NCBI GenBank assembly: GCA_030626025.1
Contig: DAOUPT010000003.1
Coordinates: 62,001 to 126,000 of the forward strand
DNA length: 64,000 nt
Direction of reading: 5' to 3'
From: Anderseniella sp.
GTDB lineage: Bacteria; Pseudomonadota; Alphaproteobacteria; Rhizobiales; Aestuariivirgaceae
Part shown: one piece after another, positions 44,521 to 53,836 of the stretch
Numbering within the stretch: the first letter of the stretch is position 1
Layout: every line of letters starts with the position of its first letter
Position numbers and translations under genes: made by a program
Notes under the pieces: generated by a model
Told to the model about the DNA's origin: nothing
The model's database searches: none
Seen by the model: the letters and a program-made list of their open reading frames with translations, nothing else

Positions 44521-45876
44521 CTAAAGCGTAACAGGTGAAACGATTGTTTCCACAGCCTCAGCGACGCTAAACAGCGCCTGATCGGCTAAAAACGGGGCCA
44601 TAAGCATCAACCCGACCGGCGCATCGCCCTGCTCGTGGGCTGGAATTGAGATGGCGCAACAGTTTAGAAAGTTACCAACAAAAGTATTGCGCAAAGCCAT
44701 CAGATTTATCCGGCCATAATCGTTATCTTGATCTAAGTCACTGATTGGGGCGGCAATATCGGGAGTCGTCGGCATTATAAACGCATCAAAATCAGCCATC
44801 AGCCTGTTGGTAGTAACGATCATTTCCGCCCGTTTGCCTTTCAACTGATCCAAATCATAAGCAGAGATCCCGGCACCTTTTAGAATACGCGTGCGCACCC
44901 GCTGATCAAATATATCGCCATGATCAGCCAGCGCCTGAGCATGAACACCATAAGCCTCAACCGCACCAATGCCACCACCAGCGTTAATACCGGGCAATTG
45001 AGCAAGGTCATCAAAGGGCACATCAATGATTTCAACACCATTGCAGGCCAGACGGGTCAGCGCCCCGCCAAAAACCATCGCCACGTCGTCGTCCAGATCA
45101 TCAAGAACCAGCGACAACGGCACACCAAGGCGCAAACCCGAAACAGACCGGGGCTTAATAACACCATCCCAATCCCTGGCCATAATCGCATCGCTAGCAG
45201 CACAGCATTGCACCGTTCGAGCCAAAGGACCAACCGTGTCAAAGCTTGCAGCCAGCGGGAATACACCATCAACCGGCACCCGGCCAAGGCTCGACTTATA
45301 GCCAACCAAACCATTAAATGCGGCTGGAACCCGGCACGACCCGCCCGTATCAGTACCAATCCCCAGCACGCAAGTACCGTCAGCGACAGACACCGCTGCC
45401 CCGGACGACGACCCGCCCGGTATCCGCCCGGTATCACGATCCCAAATAGATTTCGGCGTGCCATAATGAGGATTAAGCCCGACCCCGGAATAGGCAAACT
45501 CGGTCATATTGGTACGGCCCAGAGCAATAAACCCGGCCAGCTTTAACCGCTCAATCGCCACCGCATCACGTTTGGCCGGATCTGCACCTTTCAAAACCAC
45601 CGACCCGGCTGTGGTCACCTGCCCGGCAACATCAAACAGGTCTTTCACGGAAAATGGAATACCGGCGAACCGCGACGGCGCCCGCCCGGCTTTGCGCAAG
45701 GCATCCATATAATCAGCACTGGCCAGAGCCTGCTCATCGTCCACTTGTACAAAAACCGGCCCACCATCGCCAGCCTGATCGGCAATATTAGCCAGAGCCG
45801 TTTCAACCAGCGCCCGGGCGCTGGTCCTGCCAGCAGCCAAATCTTCAGCAAGTTGCTGCACACTCAATGACAACAT
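44521..45876 (-). CDS. amidase signature family hydrolase
   Basis: A 451-residue amidase. The Ser-cisSer-Lys triad is in place: SVKDLFDVAG (lysine near residue 78), RIPGGSSSGAAVSV (cis-serine) and GTDTGGSCRVPAAFNG (nucleophile). The family covers amidases, GatA-like proteins and allophanate hydrolases; no GatB or GatC is nearby and the substrate is unknown. Its start is directly at the cckA stop (one base apart), so it may be co-transcribed with cckA, an unusual coupling to a cell-cycle gene. Confidence 0.88.
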   Translation of the reverse strand: MLSLSVQQLAEDLAAGRTSARALVETALANIADQAGDGGPVFVQVDDEQALASADYMDALRKAGRAPSRFAGIPFSVKDLFDVAGQVTTAGSVVLKGADPAKRDAVAIERLKLAGFIALGRTNMTEFAYSGVGLNPHYGTPKSIWDRDTGRIPGGSSSGAAVSVADGTCVLGIGTDTGGSCRVPAAFNGLVGYKSSLGRVPVDGVFPLAASFDTVGPLARTVQCCAASDAIMARDWDGVIKPRSVSGLRLGVPLSLVLDDLDDDVAMVFGGALTRLACNGVEIIDVPFDDLAQLPGINAGGGIGAVEAYGVHAQALADHGDIFDQRVRTRILKGAGISAYDLDQLKGKRAEMIVTTNRLMADFDAFIMPTTPDIAAPISDLDQDNDYGRINLMALRNTFVGNFLNCCAISIPAHEQGDAPVGLMLMAPFLADQALFSVAEAVETIVSPVTL

Positions 45877-48414
45877 CTAGGACCTCAAAGCGTCTTTCAC
45901 CGCACCGGTAAGTTGTTTGAGGGAGAATGGTTTGGCCAAAAAGGCAAAATCTTCCTGCCCTTCGAGATTTTTCTCAAAAGCTTCTTCGGCATATCCCGAG
46001 ATAAAGATAAACTGCGTTGTCACGCCCCGTTTGCGCAATTCCTTGAGCAAGGTCGGGCCATCCATCTCCGGCATCACCACGTCAGACAACACCAGATCAA
46101 TCTCCCCGGTATGGCCTTCCATCACTTCCAGAGCCGTTTCACCACTATCTGCTTCAAGCACTTCATAGCCACGCGTTGCCAGCGCCCGGGCGGCAAACAT
46201 CCGCACCGCATCTTCATCCTCAACCAGCAATATGGTTGCATCACCGGTCATGTCAGCCTTTTTGACATCAACCTTGACGGTTTCTTCAACCTGATCGGTT
46301 TCTTCCTTGTAAACCCGCGGCAGATAAACCTTAAACGTCGTCCCGCGCCCTACTTCACTGTCACAGAAAATAAACCCGCCGGTCTGTTTGACAATCCCGT
46401 ACACGGTCGAAAGCCCCAACCCGGTGCCTTTGCCCACTTCCTTGGTCGAAAAGAACGGCTCATAAATTTTCGCCAGCACCTCAGGCGGCATGCCGCTGCC
46501 ATTGTCTTCGACTTCACACACCACATACTCGCCTTCCGGCATCAGATTTGGCGCCACAATTTTTGACTCATGTTCTGAAACATTCGACGTCCTGATGGTC
46601 AGTTTGCCGTTGGCCCCCATGGCATCACGGGCATTAACCGCCAGATTGATAATCACCTGTTCAAACTGGTTCAGGTCAACCTTGACCAGACCAAGATCAC
46701 GCCCGTAAATCACATCAAGCTTGATCGTTTCACCGAGCAGGCGACCAAGCAGATTACCCAGGTCGCTCATGACATCACTAAGTGAAATGACTTCCGGTCG
46801 CAAAGTCTGGCGCCGCGAAAAGGCCAACAATTGCCGCACCAGATTGGCCGCACGGTTGGCATTTTGCTTGATGTTCATAATATCGGCAAAAGCCGGATCA
46901 GTCGGGCGGTGAGTAGCCAGCAACAAATCCGAAAAGCCGATAATGGCGGTCAGCACATTGTTGAAATCATGGGCTACCCCGCCGGCCAGTTGCCCGACCG
47001 CCTGCATTTTCTGGCTTTGGGCCAATTGCAGTTCAAGCGCCGAGTGCTTGCTGGTATCAACCACATAGGCATAAATGCTTTCTGCCGTTTCACTTTCATG
47101 GTCAAGACGCACCAGTAGAATGTTGGCGGTATTCTCATCATCGCCTTTAAAACCAACATTTACAGCCACCCGCCCGGCATCGCCCTGCAAGGCTTCACTA
47201 ATCCCGTCAGCCAGAGCCTGCTTGCTACGCTCTATCACCATATCGGTTAAAAGGCTGCCCAGAACTTCAACATCGCTGAGTGCCACAAATGCGCTGTTGG
47301 AATGAAGCACTTTGCCGTCAGCGGCAATTTCGGCAATGCCAAATGGTGCCCCATTCATCAACCGGGCAAATTTGACACTGCCCTGTTTAGCATCACCCGA
47401 AGCGGTTTCACGCATATCCAGCACCAGCGAACGCGAGGGCTGAGCCACACCGTCATCGTCAAAATCGGTCCTGTGAATAATTCGCACCGGTAAAAAACCA
47501 CCTGTAACCGGCCTCAAATCAATATCAAAAACAGCGGTACGCGCCTCATTATTTGCTGGCTTGAGATTAAGCAGCATTTCCGCATCCTCTGGCGCAATAA
47601 AGTCCGAGAGCTTGACACTGCCATCGGTTGTGTCTTGCAAATCAAGCCCCAGCCAGGTGGCAAGTGTTGCGTTGATGTAGGCAATCTCACCATTTTTGCG
47701 GGTTGAGAAAAATCCTGCCGGGGCGTGATCAAGATAGTTGATAATATACTGCAAATGCGAAAACGCCGCTTCCTGTCGCGAGCGGGTTTCACTGATATCA
47801 CGATAGCGCCACAAGGCATATGTGCGCCCCAGTCTGGCCCCGATCTGTTGAACCGAAATCCTCACCCAGGTTGGCTCACCGGCTCGCGCCCCGGTCACCG
47901 AGGAGCCCTCAGCCAAACGAAACTCTTCAAGCCCCGGCTCACCGGCTCTGGCCGCCTGCGACAGGCGATAAATCTTGTCAGCCAGATCAGGATATCCGGC
48001 ATACAGGTTTTCAAATCCCACCAGTCGCGAATAACCGGAATCTTCCAGCATCGTCCGATAATGGATATTACTGTAAATCACCCGGCCACGCTTGTCGGTA
48101 ACCACGCAGGCTTCGCTCAAACCATCAACCAGACTATCAAAAAACGCCCGCTGTTGCGGCGCTCTGCCAAGATGGGCAAACCCGGTCAACAGGGCAACAA
48201 GTCCAACCAGACCCAACAGCGCAAACCCGCCTAATACCGCAACAACGGCAAAACTTACCGGCTCCGGCATTTGACTGCCAAATGTCCGCACCAGCAAAAT
48301 CACACAAGCCGCCAGCACGACGACCAACCCGACAGCCAGCCACGGCTTTGGCTGCCTCGTCGCGCCATCTGGGATTTTCATCTTTGGCTGCTCTGCTAAT
48401 TCACTGTTGGTCAT
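45877..48414 (-). CDS. cckA: hybrid sensor histidine kinase CckA
   Basis: An 845-residue membrane hybrid kinase. Two membrane helices (about 24-43 and 53-77), PAS-like regions (about 90-460), the dimerisation/phosphoacceptor motif [21 protein letters not shown] with H482, an ATPase domain with N-box [10 protein letters not shown] (590-599) and G-boxes, and a C-terminal receiver with D778 ([12 protein letters not shown]). The [12 protein letters not shown] and [17 protein letters not shown] segments are diagnostic of CckA, which feeds phosphate through ChpT to CtrA in the alphaproteobacterial cell cycle. Location near recA and the FliO-like gene fits. Promoter DNA carries 12-base tandem repeats. 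Confidence 0.94.
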   Translation of the reverse strand: MTNSELAEQPKMKIPDGATRQPKPWLAVGLVVVLAACVILLVRTFGSQMPEPVSFAVVAVLGGFALLGLVGLVALLTGFAHLGRAPQQRAFFDSLVDGLSEACVVTDKRGRVIYSNIHYRTMLEDSGYSRLVGFENLYAGYPDLADKIYRLSQAARAGEPGLEEFRLAEGSSVTGARAGEPTWVRISVQQIGARLGRTYALWRYRDISETRSRQEAAFSHLQYIINYLDHAPAGFFSTRKNGEIAYINATLATWLGLDLQDTTDGSVKLSDFIAPEDAEMLLNLKPANNEARTAVFDIDLRPVTGGFLPVRIIHRTDFDDDGVAQPSRSLVLDMRETASGDAKQGSVKFARLMNGAPFGIAEIAADGKVLHSNSAFVALSDVEVLGSLLTDMVIERSKQALADGISEALQGDAGRVAVNVGFKGDDENTANILLVRLDHESETAESIYAYVVDTSKHSALELQLAQSQKMQAVGQLAGGVAHDFNNVLTAIIGFSDLLLATHRPTDPAFADIMNIKQNANRAANLVRQLLAFSRRQTLRPEVISLSDVMSDLGNLLGRLLGETIKLDVIYGRDLGLVKVDLNQFEQVIINLAVNARDAMGANGKLTIRTSNVSEHESKIVAPNLMPEGEYVVCEVEDNGSGMPPEVLAKIYEPFFSTKEVGKGTGLGLSTVYGIVKQTGGFIFCDSEVGRGTTFKVYLPRVYKEETDQVEETVKVDVKKADMTGDATILLVEDEDAVRMFAARALATRGYEVLEADSGETALEVMEGHTGEIDLVLSDVVMPEMDGPTLLKELRKRGVTTQFIFISGYAEEAFEKNLEGQEDFAFLAKPFSLKQLTGAVKDALRS

Positions 48415-48448
48415 ACTCGCCTTGATCTTTGGCTACCCCTTTGGACCC

Positions 48449-48496
48449 CCTGTGGATGTCCCTGTAGATATTCCTGTAGATATTCATGTGAACACT
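48449..48496. repeat. 12-base tandem repeats upstream of cckA
   Basis: CCTGTGGATGTC, CCTGTAGATATT, CCTGTAGATATT, then a degenerate CATGTGAACACT: three clear units plus a diverged fourth. They lie 35-82 bases upstream of the cckA start, in a 261-base gap shared with the divergent FliO-like gene. They might bind a regulator on one helical face or affect spacing. Confidence 0.65.
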
Positions 48497-48675
48497 ATAC
48501 CAATGATGCATTGCCACTCCCGCCACACGAATCAGCCCCATAGAATCATATTCATATAATATAGGCAAATCACCATATTTCATCGCAAATAACCAATAGC
48601 GGATAGTTTTTTGGATTTTCGTAATTTTTTCCACTACAATACCCGTTGACAATATTTTTGGGGGAACCGGGAACA

Positions 48676-49134
48676 ATGGAATTTATCGAACCATATATGA
48701 ACCACATCATTTTTGGTGCAGTCGCGGTAGTCGCTGTAATTGTACTGCTAATGATCCTGCAGGCCTTCGGTGGCCGGGTTCGTGGCCGCAAGGGAAAACG
48801 ACTCGGGGTCAGTGAATACCGCGAGCTGGACCAGTCCCGTCGCCTGATGCTAATCCGCCGCGATGATGTGGAACACCTTATTCTTGTCGGAGGTGGTCAA
48901 AGCCTGGTGATCGAGCAAAACATCAACTTCAATCAGGACGGCAGCTATGCCAGCGAGCCGGTTGCCCACCATCGCGAAGCCCCCCAGAGTGTTGAAAATG
49001 ATGAACCCGAATTTGTCTCCCCCGAACCAAGCCACCGCCCGGCCCCCCGCGCCCCGGTCTTTGCCGACCGCGCCCCAAACATCCGCCCAATCCACCGCGA
49101 GGCTCCAAAGTTTGACCGCAACGACGATTATTAG
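48676..49134 (+). CDS. FliO-like flagellar export membrane protein
   Basis: A 152-residue protein with one N-terminal membrane helix (IIFGAVAVVAVIVLLMILQAF), a basic stretch, and a small beta-rich domain (LDQSRRLMLIRRDDVEHLILVGGG...LVIEQ) typical of FliO/MopB in Rhizobiales. FliO helps assemble the FliP export gate. The C-terminal third is a proline-rich disordered tail. The ATG at 48676 has GGGAAC upstream; the frame extends to 48646. No other flagellar gene is in the window, so a non-flagellar role cannot be excluded. Confidence 0.72.
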   Translation: MEFIEPYMNHIIFGAVAVVAVIVLLMILQAFGGRVRGRKGKRLGVSEYRELDQSRRLMLIRRDDVEHLILVGGGQSLVIEQNINFNQDGSYASEPVAHHREAPQSVENDEPEFVSPEPSHRPAPRAPVFADRAPNIRPIHREAPKFDRNDDY

Positions 49135-49145
49135 GGCTCAATCGA

Positions 49146-50597
49146 TTACTTCTTTCCCGGCGCACGCTTCTGCGGAAAACCGGTAATCTCGTGATAGGTG
49201 TGCCCTACTCTGAGAACACGCGCATCATCTCCGCGCTTGCCGATTAATTGCAAGCCCATGGGCAGGCCTGCGGTGCCAAAGCCAACCGGGATACACAGGG
49301 CTGGCAGACCGGTGAGTGAGGCCGGGACAACGACTTCCATCCAGCGGTGATAGGTGTCCATGGCCTGATTAGCCACTTGTTTGGGCCAGTCCAGCGTGGC
49401 ATCAAAAGGAAACATTTGGGCCGATGGCATGGCCAGCATATCCACCTTTTCCATTGTTGCAAAGGCGCTGAACCATTCAGACCGAATTACACTTGCCTCA
49501 TGCACTTCCAGTGATGTCAGGGCCAATCCGCGCTCAATTTCCCAGATCATTTCCGCTTTGAGAAGATCGCGGGTAACCGGGTCAGAAAAAAGCGGTGCAA
49601 ATTTTGATGCTATGGCAAAATTGCGCAATGTAACCCACGATTGCCACAGTTTTTCCGGCCCAATTGGCGGGATAACCGGGTGCACCTCACAACCAAGATC
49701 AGCAAGCGTATCAAGCCCCCTGACACAGAGATCAAGAACCTCCGGCTCCATTGGATAATACTTGTCCCAATCACCAACCCAGCCGATTTTGGTGCCTTTA
49801 ATATCCCCCTGCCCCATGCCGCTAAAAGCCGTGGTGCTATGAGGATCGCGGCTGTCCGGCACGCCGATGACCTTCAGTAATAATTCCAGATCACGCACCG
49901 AACGCGCCATCGGCCCTGAGGTGGCTAGCTGATGCAGAAAACTGTCACCACCAGGTTCGCCCGGCACCAGCCCATAGCTTGGCCGAAACCCGTAGACATT
50001 GTTCCAGCCAGCCGGGTTGCGCAACGACCCCATCATGTCGGAACCATCGGCAATCGGCAGCATTTGCGCCGCCAACGCCGCTGCCGCGCCGCCCGAAGAC
50101 CCGCCAGCCGAACGGCTCAGATCATAAGGATTGCGCGTCACCCCATAAACCGGATTATAACTGTGCGAACCAAGGCCAAATTCCGGCGTATTGGTCTTGC
50201 CGATAATCAACGCCCCGGCGCGGCGCAACCGACTGACCATCAAACAATCTTTAGTCGGCACATAGTCCTTGTAAATCGGCGCGCCAAAGCTCGTAATGAT
50301 GCCCTTGGTTTCAGCCAGATCCTTAATCGCCATCGGCAGACCATGCAGCGGCCCAACCGCATCCATCTGCTCCATCTGCTCGGCTTCAGCCAATATCTCA
50401 GCCCGTGGTCGCAGCGCCACAATGGCATTGATCTCAGGGTTTAACGCCTCAATGCGGTCAAGATAAACAGTAGCGATTTCGGGAATTGATATTTCCCCCC
50501 GCCGCTGCGCCTCACATAGCCCGGTTGCATCGCTGTTTTCTAGCACCGACAAATCAACAAGTCCTCGCACCGGTTTGTTTCGAAAAGAAATAAGCAT
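49146..50597 (-). CDS. amidase signature family hydrolase (second)
   Basis: A 483-residue amidase, different from the one at 44521. Lysine in AIKDLAETKG, cis-serine in SAGGSSGGAAAAL, and nucleophilic serine in SDMMGSLRNPAGWNN; the last has MMGS where GGS is usual, a mild deviation next to the nucleophile. It converges on the FliO-like gene with an 11-base gap and lies downstream of the sqr terminator. Substrate unknown. Confidence 0.87.
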   Translation of the reverse strand: MLISFRNKPVRGLVDLSVLENSDATGLCEAQRRGEISIPEIATVYLDRIEALNPEINAIVALRPRAEILAEAEQMEQMDAVGPLHGLPMAIKDLAETKGIITSFGAPIYKDYVPTKDCLMVSRLRRAGALIIGKTNTPEFGLGSHSYNPVYGVTRNPYDLSRSAGGSSGGAAAALAAQMLPIADGSDMMGSLRNPAGWNNVYGFRPSYGLVPGEPGGDSFLHQLATSGPMARSVRDLELLLKVIGVPDSRDPHSTTAFSGMGQGDIKGTKIGWVGDWDKYYPMEPEVLDLCVRGLDTLADLGCEVHPVIPPIGPEKLWQSWVTLRNFAIASKFAPLFSDPVTRDLLKAEMIWEIERGLALTSLEVHEASVIRSEWFSAFATMEKVDMLAMPSAQMFPFDATLDWPKQVANQAMDTYHRWMEVVVPASLTGLPALCIPVGFGTAGLPMGLQLIGKRGDDARVLRVGHTYHEITGFPQKRAPGKK

Positions 50598-50694
50598 CTT
50601 GCGCCGATATACTTATGCGCAGATCACCCTCAGGAATTTTTTCATCGCCGCCGGGTGCAACGATCACCGGCGTCCCGCCAACAGGCGTATGCAA

Positions 50695-50729
50695 AAGCCG
50701 CCGACCTTTTTCAAGGCCGACGGCTTTTT
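50695..50729 (-). terminator. intrinsic terminator of sqr
   Basis: AAAAGCCG and CGGCTTTT frame a 15-pair stem around a TTTTTCA/TGAAAAA loop. On the minus strand the two mismatches become G-U pairs, and the stem runs into TTTT, so it best fits the end of the sqr transcript, 28 bases past the stop. Confidence 0.7.
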
Positions 50730-50756
50730 CAAATCTTGTGCTATTTGCGCGCAACC

Positions 50757-52025
50757 CTATTTGATCTTGCGAACCTTGATCATGTCGAGCATGTATTTCT
50801 CATAGAATGGCTCGCTTTTGCCGATGCGGATTTTGCGCATAAAGTACTTTTCAAAAGCGATCTTGGCAAAGTGAACCCATTTGCCTTGCGAAGCCCAGTT
50901 CAGATTGCGTGGCGGATTTTGTGGCTTGGCGATAAAGGCGATGCCTTTGTTACCAAGGTCAGCCAGACAGAACGCATTCCACGTTGGTTTGTGGCTTGGA
51001 TCCTTGCCATCCAGCAGTTCTTTAATGTTGTGAGCTGTCGCAGTGACCATGCTTTCAATCATGTAACCGGTTTTTGGCACACCAACAGGAACAGCGGTTG
51101 CTTCAAGCGGCGCGATGGCAATACACACACCAACAGCAAAAATGTTGGGGTATTTTTTATTGCGCTGATGCTCATCGACAATAATAAAGCCGCGCGGGTT
51201 ATCAAGACCCTCAATACCGGTCACCGCAGGAATACCGCGGAAGGCCGGAAGCATCATCGAATAGCTGAACGGCAATTCGTGTTTTTGCTTTTCAGAACCG
51301 TCCTCATTAAACTCGCTGACATGCATGGTGCCTTCTTCGACCTTGTCGACCTTGGCATTGGTGATCCACTTGATGTGGCGATCACGCATTTCTGATTCCA
51401 GCATACCCTTGGTATCGCCAACACCGCCAAGACCAAGATGGCCCACATAAGGTTCAGCGGTAATAAAGGTCATCGGAACCTGATCACGAATACCGCGCTT
51501 GCGCAGATCAGTATCCATGATCATTGCATATTCATAAGCCGGTCCGTAGCAGGACGCGCCCTGCACTGCACCAACAGTAATCGGTCCGGGGTTTCTACAA
51601 AACTCTTCCCAGGCCTCATTGGCGTTAACCGCATGGTCTACATGACAAACAGACTGGGTATAGCCTTTTGGTCCAAGTCCTTCGATTTCATCAAAGGCAA
51701 GCTCAGGTCCAGTGGCAATGACCAGATAATCATATTCAACACTGTCACCAGATGCCAGTTCCAGACGATTTTCTTCCGCATGCAATTTCTTGGCTGAACC
51801 CAGAACAAATTCAATACCGTGTTTTTTGAAAACCGGTGCCAGATCAATTGTAACGTCTTTTTTACTGCGCCAGCCAACGCCAACCCACGGGTTCGAGGGG
51901 GTAAACTGAAAAAATGGGTTGTCATTGACAACCGTGATTGTGTGACCCTTACCGGCCATACCCTTCATTTCGTAGGCCATCGGAATGCCGCCGACGCCAG
52001 CTCCCAAAACAACTATACGGGCCAT
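50757..52025 (-). CDS. sqr: sulfide:quinone oxidoreductase
   Basis: A 422-residue FAD enzyme that oxidises sulfide to polysulfide or sulfur and reduces membrane quinone. The FAD motif VVLGAGVGGIPMAYEM opens the protein. Three cysteines match the Acidithiobacillus ferrooxidans enzyme: SVCHVDHA (C128-like), GASCYGPAYEYA (C160-like) and FAVGVCIAIAPLEAT (C356-like), followed by GVPKTGYMIESM. The C-terminal amphipathic part would contact the membrane. GGGAGG precedes the ATG. The gene stands alone; an AT-rich inverted repeat lies upstream at 52109-52132. Confidence 0.94.
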   Translation of the reverse strand: MARIVVLGAGVGGIPMAYEMKGMAGKGHTITVVNDNPFFQFTPSNPWVGVGWRSKKDVTIDLAPVFKKHGIEFVLGSAKKLHAEENRLELASGDSVEYDYLVIATGPELAFDEIEGLGPKGYTQSVCHVDHAVNANEAWEEFCRNPGPITVGAVQGASCYGPAYEYAMIMDTDLRKRGIRDQVPMTFITAEPYVGHLGLGGVGDTKGMLESEMRDRHIKWITNAKVDKVEEGTMHVSEFNEDGSEKQKHELPFSYSMMLPAFRGIPAVTGIEGLDNPRGFIIVDEHQRNKKYPNIFAVGVCIAIAPLEATAVPVGVPKTGYMIESMVTATAHNIKELLDGKDPSHKPTWNAFCLADLGNKGIAFIAKPQNPPRNLNWASQGKWVHFAKIAFEKYFMRKIRIGKSEPFYEKYMLDMIKVRKIK

Positions 52026-52108
52026 ATTTTATGCCTCCCTGACATATTTACTTACAATTTCACAAAGCAGACACCGGCCCCTCCAGCCTCGGCAACGCTG
52101 CCAACCAG

Positions 52109-52132
52109 ACATATCTTAACAGGAATATATGT
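52109..52132. promoter_or_regulatory. AT-rich inverted repeat upstream of sqr
   Basis: ACATAT, 12 bases, ATATGT, about 84 bases before the sqr start. ATATATGTT also occurs next to the inverted repeat upstream of the sulfur-globule-like gene (20353-20361). A shared sulfur-responsive operator is a weak hypothesis. Confidence 0.25.
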
Positions 52133-52188
52133 TCAAATGCCATAGCAATTGTGGTCGCAATCACAATTTCACGATTTCAGGGGCGCAA

Positions 52189-52221
52189 CTAATCGTTACT
52201 CAATCGTTTCTCAATCGTTTC
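52189..52221. repeat. 11-base triple tandem repeat at the dksA 3' end
   Basis: CTAATCGTTAC, TCAATCGTTTC, TCAATCGTTTC on the plus strand. The last unit contains the dksA stop codon and final codons (RND), and the other two lie just downstream, so the gene's end appears to have been duplicated in tandem. Confidence 0.6.
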
Positions 52222-52633
52222 TGTGAACTTTTTCGCGCCGCTCATGGGCTTCCTGCGCTTCAATTGACAGCACTGCAATCGGCCGGGCATCAAGTCGGCG
52301 CAAACCTATGGGCTCACCGGTTTCTTCGCAATAACCATAGGTGTCATTGGCGATACGTTTAAGCGCTGCATCAATTTTAGAGATTAACTTGCGCTGCCGG
52401 TCACGGGTACGCAGTTCAAGCGACCGGTCAGTTTCAGAAGAAGCCCGATCAGCAACGTCGGCCTGTTGTTTGTTTTCTTCTTTCAAATGGGTGATGGTTG
52501 AGCGGCTCTCGCGCAGAATGTCATCTTTCCAGTTTTGCAGTTTTTTCTGGAAATATTCCTTCTGCTTTTCGCCCATAAACTCTTCGTCATCACTGGGAAC
52601 ATATTCCGGTTTATTAGAAGCAAGCATCGCCAT
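52211..52633 (-). CDS. dksA: DksA-type RNA polymerase regulator, cysteine-poor
   Basis: A 140-residue DksA: long coiled-coil helices (about 20-95) and the degenerate zinc-finger region YGYCEETGEPIGLRRLDARP...LSIEAQEAHE. Only one of four zinc cysteines remains, as is usual in Rhizobiales DksA. DksA binds the polymerase secondary channel and with ppGpp adjusts rRNA and amino acid promoters. The ATG at 52633 (MAMLASNKPEYVPSD) is preferred over 52651. Confidence 0.92.
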   Translation of the reverse strand: MAMLASNKPEYVPSDDEEFMGEKQKEYFQKKLQNWKDDILRESRSTITHLKEENKQQADVADRASSETDRSLELRTRDRQRKLISKIDAALKRIANDTYGYCEETGEPIGLRRLDARPIAVLSIEAQEAHERREKVHRND

Positions 52634-52724
52634 TATCCCGTAACAATTCAAAATAACAAATCAAACGTTTTGCCGCCTTATATCGACACTGATGCCCAAG
52701 GACAATAGAAACATTTACCGGTCG

Positions 52725-52761
52725 CATTTATTTGATCAAGCCAGTCTCATTTATTTGATCA
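52725..52761. promoter_or_regulatory. 14-base direct repeats between dksA and the MoxR gene
   Basis: CATTTATTTGATCA at 52725-52738 and again at 52748-52761, starts 23 bases apart, about two helical turns. They are 80-117 bases upstream of the MoxR ATG and 90-130 upstream of dksA. Such spacing suits a dimeric or tandem regulator. Confidence 0.45.
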
Positions 52762-52841
52762 GGAATGGCGAAAGTCCGTGACAGAAATTTTCAGACTGTT
52801 TAAACAGCAGGCAACAAAAATTTTATTTTCAGGCAGACAAC

Positions 52842-53687
52842 ATGCAATTTGAAGGCACCCAAAACTACATCACCACCGATGATTTACGCATCGCCGTCAA
52901 CGCCGCCATCGTCCTCGAGCGCCCGCTTCTGATCAAGGGCGAGCCGGGCACCGGCAAAACCGTGCTGGCCCATGAAATATCACAAGCCCTGAACACACCG
53001 CTAATCGAATGGCACATCAAATCCACCACCAAGGCCCAACAGGGCCTGTATGAATATGACGCCGTGTCACGATTGCGCGACAGTCAGTTGGGCGATGAAA
53101 AAGTCCACGACATTGCCAACTACATCAAGCAAGGCAAGATGTGGGAAGCCTTCACCTATAAAGAGCGCACCATCCTGCTGATCGATGAAATTGACAAGGC
53201 CGACATCGAATTTCCCAACGACCTGCTGCAGGAAATCGACCGGATGGAGTTTTTTGTTTATGAGACCGGACAAACCATCAAGGCCAATCATCGCCCGATT
53301 GTTATCATTACCTCAAACAACGAAAAAGAACTGCCCGACGCCTTCCTGCGCCGCTGCTTTTTCCACTATATTAAATTCCCCGACCCGGAAACCATGCGCG
53401 CCATTGTTGATGTCCACTTCCCCGACCTGAAAAAACGTCTGGTCAATGAGGCCCTCAATGTTTTCTACAATGTCCGCGACATCCCCGGCCTGAAGAAAAA
53501 GCCATCCACCTCAGAGTTGCTCGACTGGATCAAACTTCTGCTCAACGAAGATGTCTCTCCTGAAGTTTTGCGCGAAAGCGATCTGAAAAAGATCATCCCG
53601 CCGCTGCACGGCGCCTTGCTCAAAAATGAACAGGACGTCTCAGTATTCGAACGCCTCGCCTTCATGGCCCGCCGGGAACGGCGTTAG
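52842..53687 (+). CDS. MoxR family AAA+ ATPase
   Basis: A 281-residue ATPase: Walker A GEPGTGKTVLA near residue 37, Walker B LLIDEIDKAD, sensor 1 VIITSNNEKELPDAF and arginine finger FLRRC. MoxR proteins remodel or activate partner proteins, often with a VWA-domain protein encoded next door (as in CoxD/CoxE). No VWA gene follows; the next gene is a surface lipoprotein 149 bases away. The partner may lie elsewhere. Confidence 0.92.
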   Translation: MQFEGTQNYITTDDLRIAVNAAIVLERPLLIKGEPGTGKTVLAHEISQALNTPLIEWHIKSTTKAQQGLYEYDAVSRLRDSQLGDEKVHDIANYIKQGKMWEAFTYKERTILLIDEIDKADIEFPNDLLQEIDRMEFFVYETGQTIKANHRPIVIITSNNEKELPDAFLRRCFFHYIKFPDPETMRAIVDVHFPDLKKRLVNEALNVFYNVRDIPGLKKKPSTSELLDWIKLLLNEDVSPEVLRESDLKKIIPPLHGALLKNEQDVSVFERLAFMARRERR

Positions 53688-53836
53688 GAAAGAAGTCGCG
53701 AACGGCATTAGAAAAAAATCGAAACCGGAATTAAATTTGTCAACACTTATTTTGCATATTTCGTTCAGGCAATATTAACCTTAACAGTTCATTTTCGCAT
53801 CATCAGTTTGTAAGTATTTATTTGATGAGGCGTTTC

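Noticed and set aside
48646-48675. ATG-equivalent start ten codons upstream for the FliO-like gene
   Set aside because: The extension has no ribosome site and puts polar residues before the membrane helix; the ATG at 48676 fits better.
52211-52350. Degenerate zinc finger in DksA taken as gene decay
   Set aside because: Loss of zinc cysteines is usual in alphaproteobacterial DksA, and the rest of the protein is intact.
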